A stretch of DNA of 64,000 bases from Rhizobium sp. BK316 (GTDB lineage: Bacteria > Pseudomonadota > Alphaproteobacteria > Rhizobiales > Rhizobiaceae): the NCBI RefSeq assembly GCF_014193695.1, contig NZ_JACHZR010000003.1:806001-870000 (forward strand), written 5' to 3'. The position numbers and the translations under genes are program-made. The notes below the pieces were generated by a model. That model was not told the origin of the DNA, did not search any database, and saw only the letters and a program-made list of their open reading frames with translations. This document shows positions 62,975 through 64,000 of this stretch, piece after piece; the stretch's first letter is position 1, and every line of letters begins with the position of its first letter.

Positions 62975-64000
62975 GCGCTTCTCCGCACGCGATAGAGGAT
63001 GATGGCGAAGGCCGGGGCGCCGAAGAGCGCGGTGACGACGCCGATCGGCAGGATCTGCTGCGGAATGATGATGCGCGAGATGATATCGGCGCCGACCATG
63101 AAGAGCGCGCCACCAAGCGCGGTCGCCGGCAGCAGGCGGCCATGGACGGGACCGACGAGGAAGCGGGCGGCATGGGGAATCACGAGGCCGACGAAGCCGA
63201 TGGAGCCGACCATGCTGACGACGCTCGCCGTCATCGCGGCCGTGACGGCGAGCAGAGTGAACTGCACGCGGCGCACGGGGACACCGAGCGCGGCTGCGGC
63301 ATCCGTGCCGAAGGCGAAGGCATCGAGGGCGCGCACATGCGCCAGGCAGAGGATGAAGCCGATCACGGCAATGGGCACGGAGAGATAGACATCCGGCCAG
63401 CGCACGCCGCTCAGCGATCCCAGCAGCCAGAAGAGCACGCCGCGGGCCTGTTCGGCATTGGCCGAAGTGGTGACGATATAGGAGGTCAGCGCATTGAAGA
63501 GCTGCGAGCCCGCCACGCCGCAGAGGATGATGCGCTCGCTGGTGCCGCCCGCACCCGCGGCGAGTACGCCGACCAGCAGGAAGGCGGCGACCGCGCCGAT
63601 GAAGGCGCCGCTCGACAGGCCGAGTACGCCATAACCGAAGCCTAATATCATGATGCAGACGGCTCCCGTCGATGCGCCGGCGGAGATGCCGAGCACATAG
63701 GGTTCGGCAAGCGGGTTGCGCAGCAGCGCCTGCAGGATCGCGCCGCAGAGTGCCAGCGACGCGCCGGCACTGGCCGCCACCAGCGCGCGGCTGAGGCGGT
63801 AATCCCAGATGATGCCCTGATGGATGCGGCTGAGCTCGAACGCCGTGCCGAACAGGCGGTTGGAGACCGCCTTTGCCGTGGTGCCGAGCGGAATGGCGAT
63901 CTCGCCGATCGACACGGCAAGGCTGACCATCAGGCCGAGCAGGATGACGGCGGCGATGGTGAGTGCGGCAAGCGCCCACCATCTCCTCTGTGGCGAAAGC
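62971..64000 (-). CDS. FecCD-family permease, 5' end beyond window
   Basis: FecCD permease, 3'-complete but cut by the window edge. Signatures GAILQALLRNPLAEPYVLGIS and GFVGLVIPHAAR are present, with about nine visible helices. An ATG at 63930 could be called as start, but the same frame stays open to base 64000 and reads a membrane helix (RRWWALAALTIAAVILLGL) typical of the first FecCD helix. The real start is therefore probably past the window. Forms an importer with the ATPase at 62210. Confidence 0.9.

Noticed and set aside
63928..63930. ATG at 63930 as the start of the FecCD permease
   Set aside because: The same frame upstream stays open to the window end and encodes a first membrane helix typical of the family.
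62975..63982. N-terminal extension of the ABC ATPase frame
   Set aside because: The frame crosses the permease gene out of phase; the true ATPase start at 62974 overlaps the permease stop by four bases.

Overview
The window looks like a chromosomal or chromid segment of a Rhizobium/Agrobacterium-type alphaproteobacterium. The evidence is the high-GC coding background, the protein repertoire (DUF1127, NrsF, bufferin genes, D-tartrate dehydratase, many LysR and SAM-methyltransferase genes), an iron operator of the RirA/IRO form (TGA-N9-TCA), an alphaproteobacterial LexA box (GTTC-N7-GTTC), and short intergenic repeats with TAGAGC/GCTCTA ends of the kind common in rhizobia. No rRNA, tRNA, CRISPR array, transposase or replication origin was recognised.

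Regions. 0-2.5 kb: two small unknown genes and an ECF sigma factor with its membrane anti-sigma partner NrsF. 2.5-7.5 kb: a small defence-type island with an MmeI-like restriction-methylation fusion and a toxin-antitoxin-like pair ending in a PIN nuclease. 7.5-10.3 kb: a bufferin (copper-binding modified peptide) operon bufA1-bufB-bufC-doxX. 10.4-17.8 kb: a frameshifted phosphatase, a nitrilase-family hydrolase, a LysR regulator, two exported epoxide-hydrolase-like enzymes, a stress protein and an exported unknown. 18-21.8 kb: an iron-type ABC importer, divergent from a SAM methyltransferase. 22-28 kb: assorted regulators, an ABC exporter and small enzymes. 28-32.2 kb: a diaminopropionate lyase / two M20 hydrolases operon with a divergent Lrp regulator. 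32-39.5 kb: mixed metabolic genes, including an exported carbonic anhydrase. 39.8-43.8 kb: a surface-glycan cluster. 43.8-46.7 kb: small proteins, including an operon under a LexA box and a tandem pair of small membrane proteins. 46.7-49.7 kb: D-tartrate dehydratase with a LysR regulator, then a P-loop kinase. 49.8-51.8 kb: an orphan acetolactate synthase behind a branched-chain amino acid attenuator. 51.9-61.4 kb: methyltransferase, GST, reductases and several divergent regulator/enzyme pairs. 61.4-64 kb: a second SAM methyltransferase joined to a second FecCD-type ABC importer, cut by the window end.

How parts fit together. The sigF promoter (GTAACA-N16-CGTA) and the bufA1 promoter (GTAACA-N16-CGAA) match in the -35 element and in spacing, so SigF-NrsF very probably controls both itself and the bufferin operon about 8 kb away. 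The two FecCD importers are each adjacent to members of the same methyltransferase family, one of them with an IRO box. This recurring and, as far as I know, uncharacterised partnership suggests that methylation is coupled to metal or metallophore uptake. Most other regulators sit divergently from the enzyme they probably control, often with a visible palindromic operator between them.
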